Assembly: GCF_900100375.1 (NCBI RefSeq)
Contig: NZ_FNEZ01000001.1
Location: 922,394-986,393 of the forward strand
Reading direction: 5' to 3'
Source: Flavobacterium noncentrifugens
Lineage (GTDB): Bacteria > Bacteroidota > Bacteroidia > Flavobacteriales > Flavobacteriaceae
Length of the DNA: 64,000 nucleotides
In this document: one piece after another, positions 26,984 to 35,494 of the stretch
Position numbering within the stretch: the first letter of the stretch is position 1
How the letters are laid out: each line of letters starts with the position of its first letter
Notes under the pieces: generated by a model
Told to the model about the DNA's origin: nothing
Database searches by the model: none
What the model saw: the letters and a program-made list of their open reading frames with translations, nothing else
Position numbers and translations under genes: made by a program

Positions 26984-27408
26984 TTGGCGTCGGTTTTAAT
27001 TAAATTGGTGTAGCCTTTTGCGAGTAGTTTTGACTTATCGTGATTCCAGATTTCGCATTGCGCATTCACGATGGTTTTGCCTTTTTTGTTGATTGCCGTT
27101 TCAGAAATGATAATATCACCTTCTTTGGCCGAAGCAAAATAATCAACGACATTGTTGATCGTGACGTAAAAATGCGGTTCACCGTAAGCAATTAAAGTGG
27201 CGCCTATCGCATCGTCGACCATTGCCGCGATAACGCCGCCGTGCAATGTTTTAAACGGATTGGTCATTTCGGGGCGAACAGTATATTCGAAAGATAATTT
27301 TCCTTCTTCCACATGAAGCATTTTCGGCTTCAGCCAATTCATGAAAGGCGATGGCGAAGCCGTAATTTCTTTGCCAATGTGCAGTTTTAAGAAATCTGAA
27401 GCCTGCAT
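26980..27408 (-). CDS. PaaI-type hotdog-fold thioesterase
   Basis: With the ATG at 27408 the protein has 142 residues. The hotdog signature is clear: TNPFKTLHGGVIAAMVDDAIGATLIA, where HGG and the following Asp form the PaaI-type active site, then VDYFASAKEGDIIISE. Members hydrolyse acyl-CoA or related thioesters in the cytoplasm. The ATG follows the SDR stop by one base; an alternative ATG at 27426 would overlap the SDR. The stop overlaps the DHA2 transporter ATG, so the operon is tightly coupled. Confidence 0.88.
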   Translation of the reverse strand: MQASDFLKLHIGKEITASPSPFMNWLKPKMLHVEEGKLSFEYTVRPEMTNPFKTLHGGVIAAMVDDAIGATLIAYGEPHFYVTINNVVDYFASAKEGDIIISETAINKKGKTIVNAQCEIWNHDKSKLLAKGYTNLIKTDAK

Positions 27409-27409
27409 A

Positions 27410-28150
27410 TTATTCGCCGTTTGCATTCATCACAGCCAAAGCTGCTGCCGGATTCGAATGATACAAATTGAACATATCCGCAGTTTGCCCGGTGTGGATT
27501 TCGTATTGGTCATTTTCAAAAGCTTTGAATAAATCTGTGGCTAGCAATTCTGGAGAAACGCCGTTTTCGCCTCCGATTTCTTTTGAAAAATCGGTATTGA
27601 CCAATGGTGGCATCAATTCGAAAACTTTTACAGAGGTGTTTGCCAATGACAATCGGAGTGTTTTAGTATAGGAATGCAAAGCGGCTTTGCTTGCAGAATA
27701 AGTCGGCAGCGATTTGCCGGGAACAAGCGCAACAATAGACGAAACATTTACAATTGCAGATTCTTTTGTAGTTAAAACCGGCAGTAAATTTTCAGTCAGG
27801 CGAATAATGGAAAGGTAGTTCGTATTGATTTCATCTGATGCTTTTTGAAAAGCATTGATTTCCGGAGTCGCAAGATCAAAAACCGACGCGCTTCCTGCAT
27901 TATTGATCAGGATGTTGAGGTTTGGAAAATCTTTTTTAAGGGTTTCCACTAATGTTTTCACGTCATTTTCATTGGTGATATCCGCAGCAATTGCAGTTGT
28001 ATTTTTTAATTGAGCAGCTGCTTTTTGCAATTTCTCAGAATTTCTTCCAGTGATGATGATCTGGTTGTCATTTGAAAATAATTTAGCGATTTCAAATCCG
28101 ATCCCAGATCCACCGCCGGTAATTAAAATGGTATTTTGTGAAGTTTTCAT
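27410..28150 (-). CDS. Short-chain dehydrogenase/reductase
   Basis: This 246-residue classical SDR has the cofactor motif TGGGSGIG near residue 11, NNAG near residue 86, the catalytic Ser in NVSSIVAL and YSASK as the Tyr/Lys pair. It resembles DltE-like oxidoreductases. The substrate is unknown. It is the first gene of the SDR-thioesterase-DHA2 operon. A perfect 18-bp palindrome of the TetR type lies 26 bp before its ATG. Confidence 0.9.
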   Translation of the reverse strand: MKTSQNTILITGGGSGIGFEIAKLFSNDNQIIITGRNSEKLQKAAAQLKNTTAIAADITNENDVKTLVETLKKDFPNLNILINNAGSASVFDLATPEINAFQKASDEINTNYLSIIRLTENLLPVLTTKESAIVNVSSIVALVPGKSLPTYSASKAALHSYTKTLRLSLANTSVKVFELMPPLVNTDFSKEIGGENGVSPELLATDLFKAFENDQYEIHTGQTADMFNLYHSNPAAALAVMNANGE

Positions 28151-28175
28151 AAGTAATATTTAAAAGATTTATATT

Positions 28176-28193
28176 ATATACCGATCGGTATAT
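28176..28193. promoter_or_regulatory. TetR-type operator in front of the SDR/thioesterase/pump operon
   Basis: ATATACCGATCGGTATAT is a perfect 18-bp palindrome in the gap between tetR and the SDR gene. Its TATACC/GGTATA half-sites recur at 28824-28839 in the tetR promoter, which points to one regulator binding both. Confidence 0.8.
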
Positions 28194-28211
28194 TTTAGTT
28201 TAAAAAAAAAG

Positions 28212-28796
28212 TTATAAGCTTTCAATGTAATAACGAAGCGTCGTCATAATGGATTTCATGTAATTGATTTTCCCGCTGAGTTTAGAAATCATCACGCCGC
28301 CTTCGATCATGGCAAGTATGCCAAGCGCTGCTTCTTCGGGGTTTGTTGAGTTCCTGAATTCGCCATTTGAAATCCCGTCAACGACGATTTTTTCCAGGCT
28401 GCTTTTCCACATTAACAAAGCGCGTAACGAAGATTCTTTGAGCTCCGCATGTGTGTCGTCTGCTTCAATGGCGGTATTCATGATCGGGCAACCGCCGTTT
28501 GGAAAAATCGCCATCGAAGATTTGTCATAAAAATCGGCATACGCCAGCAATTTGCCTTTTGCAGTTGTTTTTGAATTGATTTCGGCATCAAACATGGCCT
28601 GCATTTTTGACACGTTGAATTTAAACACTTCAAGCGCAACTTCATCCTTATTGGTAAAATTGCCGTAAATGCTGCCTTTGGTCAATCCGGTCGCTTCGGT
28701 CATGTCAAACAACGAAGTTCCGGCAAAACCTTTGCGGTTAAAAATCGGGGCGGTTTTTTCGATAATAAAATTTCTCGTTCTTTCAGCTTTGCTCAT
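28212..28796 (-). CDS. TetR/AcrR-family transcriptional repressor
   Basis: I use the ATG at 28796 (194 residues); an ATG nine bases upstream is also possible. The N-terminal HTH is typical: RNFIIEKTAPIFNRKGFAGTSLFDMTEATGLTKGSIYGNFTNKDEV. The C-terminal ligand domain is of the YcdC-like type (PIMNTAIEADDTHAELKE). Its own promoter contains one copy of the operator and the downstream efflux operon contains another. It should therefore repress both itself and the SDR/thioesterase/DHA2 genes until a ligand releases it. Confidence 0.93.
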   Translation of the reverse strand: MSKAERTRNFIIEKTAPIFNRKGFAGTSLFDMTEATGLTKGSIYGNFTNKDEVALEVFKFNVSKMQAMFDAEINSKTTAKGKLLAYADFYDKSSMAIFPNGGCPIMNTAIEADDTHAELKESSLRALLMWKSSLEKIVVDGISNGEFRNSTNPEEAALGILAMIEGGVMISKLSGKINYMKSIMTTLRYYIESL

Positions 28797-28817
28797 AATG
28801 GTCATTCAAATCGGATA

Positions 28818-28847
28818 CAAATATATACCAATCGGTATAATGTTCAA
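28818..28847 (-). promoter_or_regulatory. tetR promoter with operator inside the spacer
   Basis: Read on the minus strand: TTG (28845-28847), an exact 19-nt spacer, then TATATTTG (28818-28825). The operator TATACCAATCGGTATA (28824-28839, plus strand) lies within the spacer and touches the -7 element. Repressor binding there would block RNA polymerase, giving autorepression. Confidence 0.8.
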
Positions 28848-28934
28848 TTTATTTTATGATTTATTTTGGTTTACGATGTTTGATTTATGTAAGCAGATCG
28901 CGTAAATCATATTTCTGAAATTGTAAATAAATAA

Positions 28935-29786
28935 TTATTCGGCCGAATTTAAATCGCTTTTCTTAAAGCTTCCCGGCGCAACCTCCCTGCGTTTCTTAAA
29001 GTAATTCGACAAATGGCTTTCATCTGAAAATCCAAATTCATAAGCAATTTGCTTGATTGGCATTTGCCTGCCGCTGATCCTTTTTTCGATCAATTGCAAT
29101 CGCAAATTGTTGACGTAATCCCGAAAGGTAATCGAAAAACTGCGCTTGAAATACGCACTAAAATACGTAGGCGAAATATTAAAATGTTCAGAAATCGCTT
29201 TCACCTGGATCATTTTCGGATTGTAAATATTCTGATGAATGTACGAAATGATTTGTTTGTTGTCAAACGAATTTCCAAGCAGCGGTACATTCATGCATTT
29301 CAGCGCTTCTTTGATCAATCCGAAAATCGAAAGCACCTGATAAAAAACAATTGGCGAAGTCGACACGTCATTCCGGCAATTGTAAGCGGTGATGTTTTCG
29401 ATCGTATGTTTTAAAATCGTTTTGCACGGCTCATCGAGTTTTAAAACCTGTTCTTTCAGGATTTTTTCGCGCATGAATTCTTCGGGTTTCCGAAGCAGGA
29501 AATCGTCACAGGCAAGGTTTCTTTTCGAATAAAAATAGGTGTCGGTGAATTTGATGAATACAAAACGCGTGCTTTTCTTAATGTCGAAATAATGCTCATC
29601 ATCTGGCGAAATCACAAACAAATCGCCGCTTTTATACGGAATCAGATTTTTGTTCAGATGGTGGATGCCGCTGCCTTTTACAATGTAAATGATCTCATAA
29701 TAGGTATGGCTGTGCTTGGGCAAATGAAATTTTTCTTCCTCAAATTCATCAATGACCAATGTCTCGAATTGCTTTAATGTTGGCAT
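28935..29786 (-). CDS. AraC-family transcriptional regulator
   Basis: This 283-residue protein has an N-terminal cupin sensor domain (FHLPKHSHTYYEIIYIVKGSG, IPYKSGDLFVISPDDEHYF) and a C-terminal double HTH (about residues 185-280) with FNISPTYFSAYFKRSFSITFRDYVNNLRL and QIAYEFGFSDESHLSNYFKKR. It is divergent from two consecutive MFS efflux genes and separated from them by 70 bp, so it probably controls them. Its own promoter may be TTG-N21-TAAATTTA in that gap. Confidence 0.92.
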   Translation of the reverse strand: MPTLKQFETLVIDEFEEEKFHLPKHSHTYYEIIYIVKGSGIHHLNKNLIPYKSGDLFVISPDDEHYFDIKKSTRFVFIKFTDTYFYSKRNLACDDFLLRKPEEFMREKILKEQVLKLDEPCKTILKHTIENITAYNCRNDVSTSPIVFYQVLSIFGLIKEALKCMNVPLLGNSFDNKQIISYIHQNIYNPKMIQVKAISEHFNISPTYFSAYFKRSFSITFRDYVNNLRLQLIEKRISGRQMPIKQIAYEFGFSDESHLSNYFKKRREVAPGSFKKSDLNSAE

Positions 29787-29856
29787 AACATAAATTTACA
29801 AGTATATGCTGTAAAAGTACAATTTTATTGATTGCGCTTGTGCGTAAATTTGCCTG

Positions 29857-31044
29857 ATGGAAAAAACCGGACTTTCGAAAACGCAAATTACAATTATGGC
29901 GATCTCTGCCGGAATTTGCGTCGCCAACATTTATTACAACCAACCCATTTTAAAAGACATCGCCGAATCATTGCACACGACCGAAGCCAATGTCGGGCTT
30001 ATTTCTGTCTTAGCACAAGCCGGTTACGGTTTCGGATTGTTTTTCATCACGCCGCTCGGCGACAAGATCAACCGCAAAAAGCTCATTTTGGGCATGCAGG
30101 TTTTGCTGATCGCGTCTCTACTCGGCATGGTTTTTATCGAAAACCGCATCGGGATTTTTTCAATGAGTTTGATCATCGGAATATGCAGCGTCGCAGCACA
30201 GGTCATTTTACCAATGGCAGCAAGCTTGGAACCGAAAAACAAAGGCAAAACGATCAGCATCATTTTCTCCGGAATTTTAATCGGAATTCTTGCAGCTAGA
30301 GTGTTTAGCGGATTCATTGCAGAGTGGCTCGGCTGGCATTTCGTCTATGCAATTTCTGCGGTCATGGTTTTTATGACGATGTTGATGATTCACTTCAGCC
30401 TGCCGAGTGTCGAAGCCAATTTCACCGGAAATTACAAAGCCTTACTGCAATCAGCATTTGAACAATTGGGGCGTTTTGCCATTTTAAGACGAGCGGCTTT
30501 AATGGGCGCTTTGATCTTCGGAGCCTTTTGTTCGTTTTGGACAACACTGACTTTTCATTTGAGTGGCGCACCGTTCCATTATAAAACCGACCAGATCGGA
30601 TTGTTCGGACTGCTCGCCATTGCCGGAGCTTTAGGCGCGCCTTACATTGGCAAATTGATCGACAATGGAAATCCGGCAAAAACCCAATTGTACACAACGG
30701 GTTTGTTGTTGTTTAGCGTATTATTGCTGCACTTTTTTCCCATATCGCTCTGGGCCATTTTAGTTTCGGTTTTGCTGCTCGACATTGGTGTTCAGGCGAC
30801 GCAACTGATTAATATTGCCACCATTTATACTCTGGATGAAAAAGCGAACAGCCGCATCAACACGATTTACATGACTTCGTATTTTATCGGTGGTGCCTTT
30901 GGAACGTTTATCGGCGTGCAATGCTGGAAATACGGCGGCTGGAATCTTGTGACTTTGCAGTTGATCATTTTCAGTTTGCTCGCAGTTGTCGTCGCGTGGT
31001 TTTCGTACCAAATAACATCTGTCAAAACCACACCAATAAGATAA
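29857..31044 (+). CDS. MFS transporter, 12-helix (YnfM/YgaY-like)
   Basis: This 395-residue protein has twelve hydrophobic segments. The N-terminal ICVANIYYNQPILKDIAESL is typical of this MFS subgroup, TPLGDKINRKKLI is motif A, and GILAARVFSGFIAEWLGW is the motif C region. A small-molecule or drug exporter is most likely. TAAATTTG, an exact -7 element, ends only five bases before the ATG, so the mRNA could be nearly leaderless. The next MFS gene starts 8 bp after its stop, so the two pumps are co-transcribed. The AraC gene is divergent. Confidence 0.9.
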   Translation: MEKTGLSKTQITIMAISAGICVANIYYNQPILKDIAESLHTTEANVGLISVLAQAGYGFGLFFITPLGDKINRKKLILGMQVLLIASLLGMVFIENRIGIFSMSLIIGICSVAAQVILPMAASLEPKNKGKTISIIFSGILIGILAARVFSGFIAEWLGWHFVYAISAVMVFMTMLMIHFSLPSVEANFTGNYKALLQSAFEQLGRFAILRRAALMGALIFGAFCSFWTTLTFHLSGAPFHYKTDQIGLFGLLAIAGALGAPYIGKLIDNGNPAKTQLYTTGLLLFSVLLLHFFPISLWAILVSVLLLDIGVQATQLINIATIYTLDEKANSRINTIYMTSYFIGGAFGTFIGVQCWKYGGWNLVTLQLIIFSLLAVVVAWFSYQITSVKTTPIR

Positions 31045-31051
31045 AAATCAA

Positions 31052-32218
31052 ATGAAAAAAAGCCTTTTTGCGCTGCTGCTCGGTGGCCTTACGATAGGAA
31101 TTACCGAATTTGTGATGATGGGTTTATTGCCCGACATTGCTGCCGATTTAAAAATTACAATCCCTGAAGCCGGGCACTTGATTTCAGCCTACGCGATCGG
31201 CGTGGTCATTGGCGCACCGACGCTTGTGATTCTCGGACGGAATTTTCCACCAAGAAAAATGCTGTCGGTCTTGGCGTTGATGCTAACGGTTTTCAATTCG
31301 CTTTCGATCATCGCACCAAATTATGAAATCCTGTTCCTTTCGCGGTTGTTTTCAGGTTTGCCGCATGGCGCTTTTTTTGGCGTTGGAGCTGTCGTTGCAA
31401 GCCGTTTGGCCGATAAGGGAAAAGAAGCGCAGGCGGTTTCGATCATGTTTTCCGGACTCACATTAGCGAATCTTGCAGGCGTGCCAATCGGGACGTATAT
31501 CGGACATCATTACACCTGGCGTTATACTTTTGTCCTGATCGCATTTGTTGGATTACTGACGTTGCTGTTTTTATATTTGTGGATGCCAAACCTCGAATCT
31601 AAAGGCGGCGAAAGCATGAAAACCCAACTCCGATTTTTTAAAAAGCCCGAAGCCTGGCTGATCATTTTAATTACGGCGGTTGGTTTCGGAGGCTTGTTTG
31701 CGTGGATCAGTTACATTGCGCCATTATTGACGGAAGTTTCGGGATTTTCAGCAGAAGCAGTTCCCTATATTTTGATCCTCGCCGGACTCGGAATGGTCGT
31801 TGGGAATTTTATCGGAGGAAAAATGGCCGATAAATTCTCACCGTTAACAACAACAATCACTTTATTATTGGTGCTTGCGCTCGATCTAACGCTTGTTTTT
31901 TTCGGATCCGGAAATCAATATCTGTCGTTGTTGCTGGTATTTATGACCGGCTGTATTTCGTTTGCCGTTGTCGCACCCATCCAAATGCTGATGATCCAAA
32001 CGGCAAAAGGTGCAGAAATAATCGCATCGGCAGCGATTCAGGGAAGTTTTAATATCGGAAATGCACTTGGCGCTTTCCTTGGCGGATTGCCGCTCGTTGC
32101 CGGTTACAGTTATGCTTCTCCGAATCTTGTTGGCGTGGCAATGTCATTAATTGGCGCTGGAATTACGCTGGTATTTATTCTCAGAAAAAGAAAAATTGCA
32201 GCCATTCGAGCCGTCTGA
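31052..32218 (+). CDS. MFS transporter, 12-helix (AraJ/YdhP-like)
   Basis: This 388-residue protein begins LFALLLGGLTIGITEFVMMGLLPDIA, the hallmark N-terminus of the AraJ/DHA1 efflux subgroup, with motif C-like LANLAGVPIGTYIGHHYTWRYTF. Substrate range is unknown; sugars, purines and drugs are all known for the subgroup. It follows the preceding MFS gene by 8 bp. Two different MFS proteins in one operon behind an AraC regulator suggests a detoxification unit. Confidence 0.92.
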   Translation: MKKSLFALLLGGLTIGITEFVMMGLLPDIAADLKITIPEAGHLISAYAIGVVIGAPTLVILGRNFPPRKMLSVLALMLTVFNSLSIIAPNYEILFLSRLFSGLPHGAFFGVGAVVASRLADKGKEAQAVSIMFSGLTLANLAGVPIGTYIGHHYTWRYTFVLIAFVGLLTLLFLYLWMPNLESKGGESMKTQLRFFKKPEAWLIILITAVGFGGLFAWISYIAPLLTEVSGFSAEAVPYILILAGLGMVVGNFIGGKMADKFSPLTTTITLLLVLALDLTLVFFGSGNQYLSLLLVFMTGCISFAVVAPIQMLMIQTAKGAEIIASAAIQGSFNIGNALGAFLGGLPLVAGYSYASPNLVGVAMSLIGAGITLVFILRKRKIAAIRAV

Positions 32219-32247
32219 TTGCTTAAATTTACAATCAAATTTTTAAC

Positions 32248-32607
32248 ATGCGCGCCTACAGAATCAAGAATGACCCCCACGGAAAATCCTATTTTGAACA
32301 AGGGTCGCTGCCCGAAGGTTTCGACCTGAATGCCGAGCGGTTTTTTCTCAAAACAGCAATTGAAGAGTACCAGAAAATACAGCATCCCGCGCCGCGATAT
32401 CAATATGTCGTGACGCTCAAAGGCAGACTTGAATTTACAACTTCCGACGGGAAAAGTTTTATCATCGAGCCCGGAATTATCCTTATTGCTGAAGATACAA
32501 TAGGCGAAGGACATTCGTGGAAAATACTCGATGGCGATCAATGGCACCGCATTTATATTGTTCCGAATCCGAATGCAGACGACGGATTTATTATCGATAA
32601 AAATTAA
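32248..32607 (+). CDS. Small cupin-like protein
   Basis: This 119-residue protein starts 30 bp after the AraJ-like gene and may extend that operon. The pattern YQYVVTLKGRLEFTTSDGKSFIIEPGIILIAEDTIGEGHSW is that of a cupin barrel (G-x-LEF...PG...H). Only one clear metal-ligand-type His (GEGHSW) is visible, so metal binding is uncertain. No reaction can be assigned. Confidence 0.72.
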   Translation: MRAYRIKNDPHGKSYFEQGSLPEGFDLNAERFFLKTAIEEYQKIQHPAPRYQYVVTLKGRLEFTTSDGKSFIIEPGIILIAEDTIGEGHSWKILDGDQWHRIYIVPNPNADDGFIIDKN

Positions 32608-32658
32608 ATAAAAATTAAATAAAAATTGGAAAGCTTAAAATAGTAATTTTTAAAATTA

Positions 32659-32718
32659 CCATTAAGGTATTAAGATTCATTAAGAGCTATACCTTAATGA
32701 ATCCTAATACCTTAATGG
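32659..32718. repeat. Long near-perfect inverted repeat (26-bp arms, 8-bp loop)
   Basis: The arms 32659-32684 and 32693-32718 are complementary at 25 of 26 positions. Each arm contains the sub-repeat TTAAGGTATTA followed by ATTCATTAAG. It occupies most of the gap between the cupin-like gene and the SDR, ending 40 bp before the SDR start. No T tract follows, so it is not a standard terminator. A REP-like dispersed hairpin or a 5'-UTR structure fits better. Confidence 0.85.
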
Positions 32719-32758
32719 TTTAAAATATTAATAACAACTTCTGAAACAACAAAATTAA

Positions 32759-33475
32759 ATGGAAAATCTACAAGGAAAAAAAGCATTGATCACCGGCGGT
32801 GGCCGTGGATTGGGAAAAGCGGCCGCATTGGCTTTAGCGGCCGAAGGCGTTGACATCGCGATCACAGGAAGAAACGAAGACGTATTGCTGCAAACGATCC
32901 AGGAATTGCAGGCATTTGGCGTTAAAGCGATCCACGCAGTTTTTGACGTCTCTGATTTTGAGGCCGTGAAAACCGGAATTGCCAATATCAAAGCGGCTTT
33001 CGGACACATTGATATTTTAATTAACAACGCCGGAATAGGGAAGTTTGGTAATTTTCTCGATCTCGAACCCGAAACATTCAAGCAAATCCTTGATGTCAAT
33101 GTTCTGGGATTGTATTATGTGACGCACCAAATTTTGCCCGATATGATCGAACGCAAAAGCGGTGATATTATCAACGTAGCATCTTCTGCAGGTTTGCGCG
33201 GAAATCCCGGAACGAGCGCTTACACGGCTTCGAAATTTGCAGTGGTTGGCTTATCGGAAGCGTTGATGATGGAAGTCAGGAAACACAATATTCGCGTGTC
33301 GACTTTAACGCCAAGCACGATTGCCACCGATATGGCAAAAGATTTAAAACTGACCGACGGAAATCCCGAAAGTGTTTTGCAGCCCGAAGATTTTGCAGAA
33401 TTAATTGTCGCACAATTGAAATTGAACCGCCGCGCGTTGCTGAAAAACGCATCGCTGTGGTCGACAAATCCATAA
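32759..33475 (+). CDS. FabG-like short-chain dehydrogenase (3-ketoacyl reductase type)
   Basis: This 238-residue SDR has [10 protein letters not shown] as the cofactor loop (NADP-type Arg), the NNAGIG strand, the catalytic Ser in NVASSAGL and YTASK as the Tyr/Lys pair. It reads like FabG, but the stand-alone position away from fatty-acid genes means the physiological substrate is open. A strong terminator follows six bases after its stop. A 26-bp inverted repeat lies upstream. Confidence 0.88.
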   Translation: MENLQGKKALITGGGRGLGKAAALALAAEGVDIAITGRNEDVLLQTIQELQAFGVKAIHAVFDVSDFEAVKTGIANIKAAFGHIDILINNAGIGKFGNFLDLEPETFKQILDVNVLGLYYVTHQILPDMIERKSGDIINVASSAGLRGNPGTSAYTASKFAVVGLSEALMMEVRKHNIRVSTLTPSTIATDMAKDLKLTDGNPESVLQPEDFAELIVAQLKLNRRALLKNASLWSTNP

Positions 33476-33480
33476 TAATT

Positions 33481-33506
33481 TCCTGCCTTCGGGCGGGATT
33501 TTTTGT
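33481..33506 (+). terminator. Intrinsic terminator of the FabG-like gene
   Basis: TCCTGCC (33481-33487) pairs with GGCGGGA (33492-33498) around a TTCG tetraloop, followed by a T tract with one G. Confidence 0.88.
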
Positions 33507-33534
33507 TTTTTGGAAAGATTTAATTTTGGAAACC

Positions 33535-33603
33535 GATGCCCGCGTTAGCGATTGCAGCGAAGTGCCGCGCACTGCGGAAAGCGCGGCCCGAAGGGAAACG
33601 CCC
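33535..33603 (+). repeat. Dispersed intergenic repeat, copy C (short stem variant)
   Basis: It begins CCCGCGTTAGCGATTGCAGCG and ends GGGAAACGCCC, the same outer flanks as copy B at 41578-41677. The long T-rich stem of the other copies is replaced by the short hairpin AGTGC-CGC-GCACT. It lies between the FabG-like terminator and the LytTR gene. Confidence 0.65.
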
Positions 33604-33608
33604 AAAAG

Positions 33609-34301
33609 TTACGACTTTAAACGCTCGGCCATTTCCCTTCGATACGTAATGCCAACCGGGATTTTTTCACCGTTGATTGTAATCATTTCGCGGTCGGAAT
33701 TTTCGATTTTATCAAGCGCGACAATATAAGATTTGTGCACGCGCAAGAAATGTTCTGAAGGTAAGTTTTGCTCCAATTGCGCCGTCGTCATCGTAGCGAG
33801 CCAGGTTTTTCCGGGCGTAAAGATCTTCACGTAATTGCCGTAACTCTGCGCAAATAAAATATCGCGAACGTAAATATCAACGATCGAACTGTCGATTTTT
33901 ATCGGAATAAAAAGATTGGAAGCAATTGATTTTTCAACGGCGAATGCAGATAAAAAGCGTTCAGTTGCTTTTAGGAATCTCGGAAAATAAATCGGCTTTA
34001 ACAAATAATCGATGACGCCATAATCGTAGCTTTCGAGCGCAAATTCAGAATAAGCCGTTGTTAAAATGGTTTTCGGTGGATTTTTCAAGGTCTGCAACAA
34101 TTCCAATCCCGAAATTTCAGGCATGTCAATGTCCAGAAACATTAAATCGATGTCGTTTTCACGCAGGTAATTCAGTGCTTCAATGCCGTTGTAACACTGC
34201 TGAACCAATTCGAGCTGCGGATTTTGCCTGATGTAATTCGCCAAAACATAATGCGCAGCCGGTTCATCATCTACGATCATGCATTTTTTCGGACTTAACA
34301 T
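33609..34301 (-). CDS. LytTR-family response regulator
   Basis: This 230-residue protein has an N-terminal receiver with acidic pair DDE at 11-13, phospho-acceptor Asp57 in LMFLDIDMPE, Thr in TTAYS and Lys in LLKP. A C-terminal LytTR DNA-binding domain follows (ILFAQSYGNYVKIFT, HFLRVHKSYIVALDKI). It overlaps the sensor kinase gene by seven bases. The pair is divergent from a TolC/RND efflux operon 150 bp away and probably regulates it. Confidence 0.93.
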   Translation of the reverse strand: MLSPKKCMIVDDEPAAHYVLANYIRQNPQLELVQQCYNGIEALNYLRENDIDLMFLDIDMPEISGLELLQTLKNPPKTILTTAYSEFALESYDYGVIDYLLKPIYFPRFLKATERFLSAFAVEKSIASNLFIPIKIDSSIVDIYVRDILFAQSYGNYVKIFTPGKTWLATMTTAQLEQNLPSEHFLRVHKSYIVALDKIENSDREMITINGEKIPVGITYRREMAERLKS

Positions 34302-35338
34302 TGGACGATTTTTTTGAGTTGCAACCGAAGGTCGACCGTATACGTGTTTCCGGTTTCGTGCAGGTCCAAATTATACGTTCCCGGATATAAAAGTTCAAGG
34401 CGTTCTTTGGTGTTTTTGAGTCCGATTTTGGTTGAAATAATTTCGCGTTTTTTCTCCGGAATCGAATTGACAATGTTCAGGTGCAGTTTGCCCTTTTCAA
34501 CCGTGATTTTAATTCGAACATAACAGCTTTCGATCGTTCCGGCACCGTGTTTAAAGGCATTTTCTACAAACCCGATCAACAGCATCGGAGAGATTTTGTA
34601 TGCATTTTCATTGTCGATCTTGCAATCATACAGGATTTCGCAACGATAACCCACGCGTTCCTTTTCAAGTTGGATGTAACTGTCAATAAACGATAATTCT
34701 TCTTCAATCGTAACGCATTGGCGGTCGGTGCTTTCGAGTTGGTAACGCATCAATTGCGATACTTTCATGATTAAATCTGGCGTTCTTTCGGGATATTCAA
34801 GGCTGATTCCGTACAAAGTATTGAACGTGTTGAATAGAAAATGCGGGTTCAACTGGCTTCGCAAAGAATTCAGTTGCATTTGGTTCAGTAAAATCGTTTC
34901 GCTGCTTTGTTTTTTCTGCTCGCTGTAGAATTTAAGCAAAGTTGTCGGGCCTAAAACACAGATCAAAGTTCCCACGACCGAAGCCAATTGGTACGGATAG
35001 CTTTTTTGGTGTGAGAATTTTGCTAATGCCGACGTCTGATACAAATAATTGTTCGCAATTTCATACAAAGCCACCGAAAAAAAGAACGCTAAAATTGCTG
35101 TAAACGCCAGATAAATTAAAGGTTTGTGCTTCTTAAACAAGATTGGAAGCAAAAAAAACCGGTTGCATTGCGCATGAAAATACAAAATGAAAAAATACAC
35201 GATTCCGGGTAAAACAGCTTGAAACGACCGAAACAAAATCCAGTCATTTTTAATCGAAAACAACGTAAACGCAAACCCCAAAACCGCGATTTCCTGTTCC
35301 CATTTGTTTTCAAGCACATTTTCAATTTTCCACTTCAT
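34295..35338 (-). CDS. LytS/YehU-type sensor histidine kinase
   Basis: With the ATG at 35338 the protein has 347 residues: about four membrane segments in the first 140, then the His_kinase domain with SQLNPHFLFNTFNTLYG, where the His is the phospho-acceptor. A HATPase region follows with PMLLIGFVENAFKHG (N box) and later IGLKNTKERLELLYPG (G box). It partners the overlapping LytTR regulator. The input domain is only the membrane segments, so an envelope signal is likely. The ORF could start two codons earlier. Confidence 0.92.
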   Translation of the reverse strand: MKWKIENVLENKWEQEIAVLGFAFTLFSIKNDWILFRSFQAVLPGIVYFFILYFHAQCNRFFLLPILFKKHKPLIYLAFTAILAFFFSVALYEIANNYLYQTSALAKFSHQKSYPYQLASVVGTLICVLGPTTLLKFYSEQKKQSSETILLNQMQLNSLRSQLNPHFLFNTFNTLYGISLEYPERTPDLIMKVSQLMRYQLESTDRQCVTIEEELSFIDSYIQLEKERVGYRCEILYDCKIDNENAYKISPMLLIGFVENAFKHGAGTIESCYVRIKITVEKGKLHLNIVNSIPEKKREIISTKIGLKNTKERLELLYPGTYNLDLHETGNTYTVDLRLQLKKIVQC

Positions 35339-35494
35339 CTCCAAAAATTAATGTCTGCAAAGTAACCACATAATTTCGAAAACGTTGTAAAATTTATGAC
35401 CAATTCAATTCGTCATTTTATAAGCGCGATATGTCATTTCCTAAGGCCAGAAGCCAATTTTGTACGTTAAATTTGCAACTTCAAGAAAACGATT

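Noticed and set aside
29845..29856. Firm promoter call for the first MFS gene
   Set aside because: TAAATTTG is an exact -7 match, but it ends five bases before the ATG and the nearest TTG gives a 14-nt spacer. It is mentioned with the gene and not listed as a feature.
32659..32718. Interpretation of the inverted repeat as a terminator
   Set aside because: No T tract follows on either strand, and the stem is far longer and more AT-rich than intrinsic terminators in this window.
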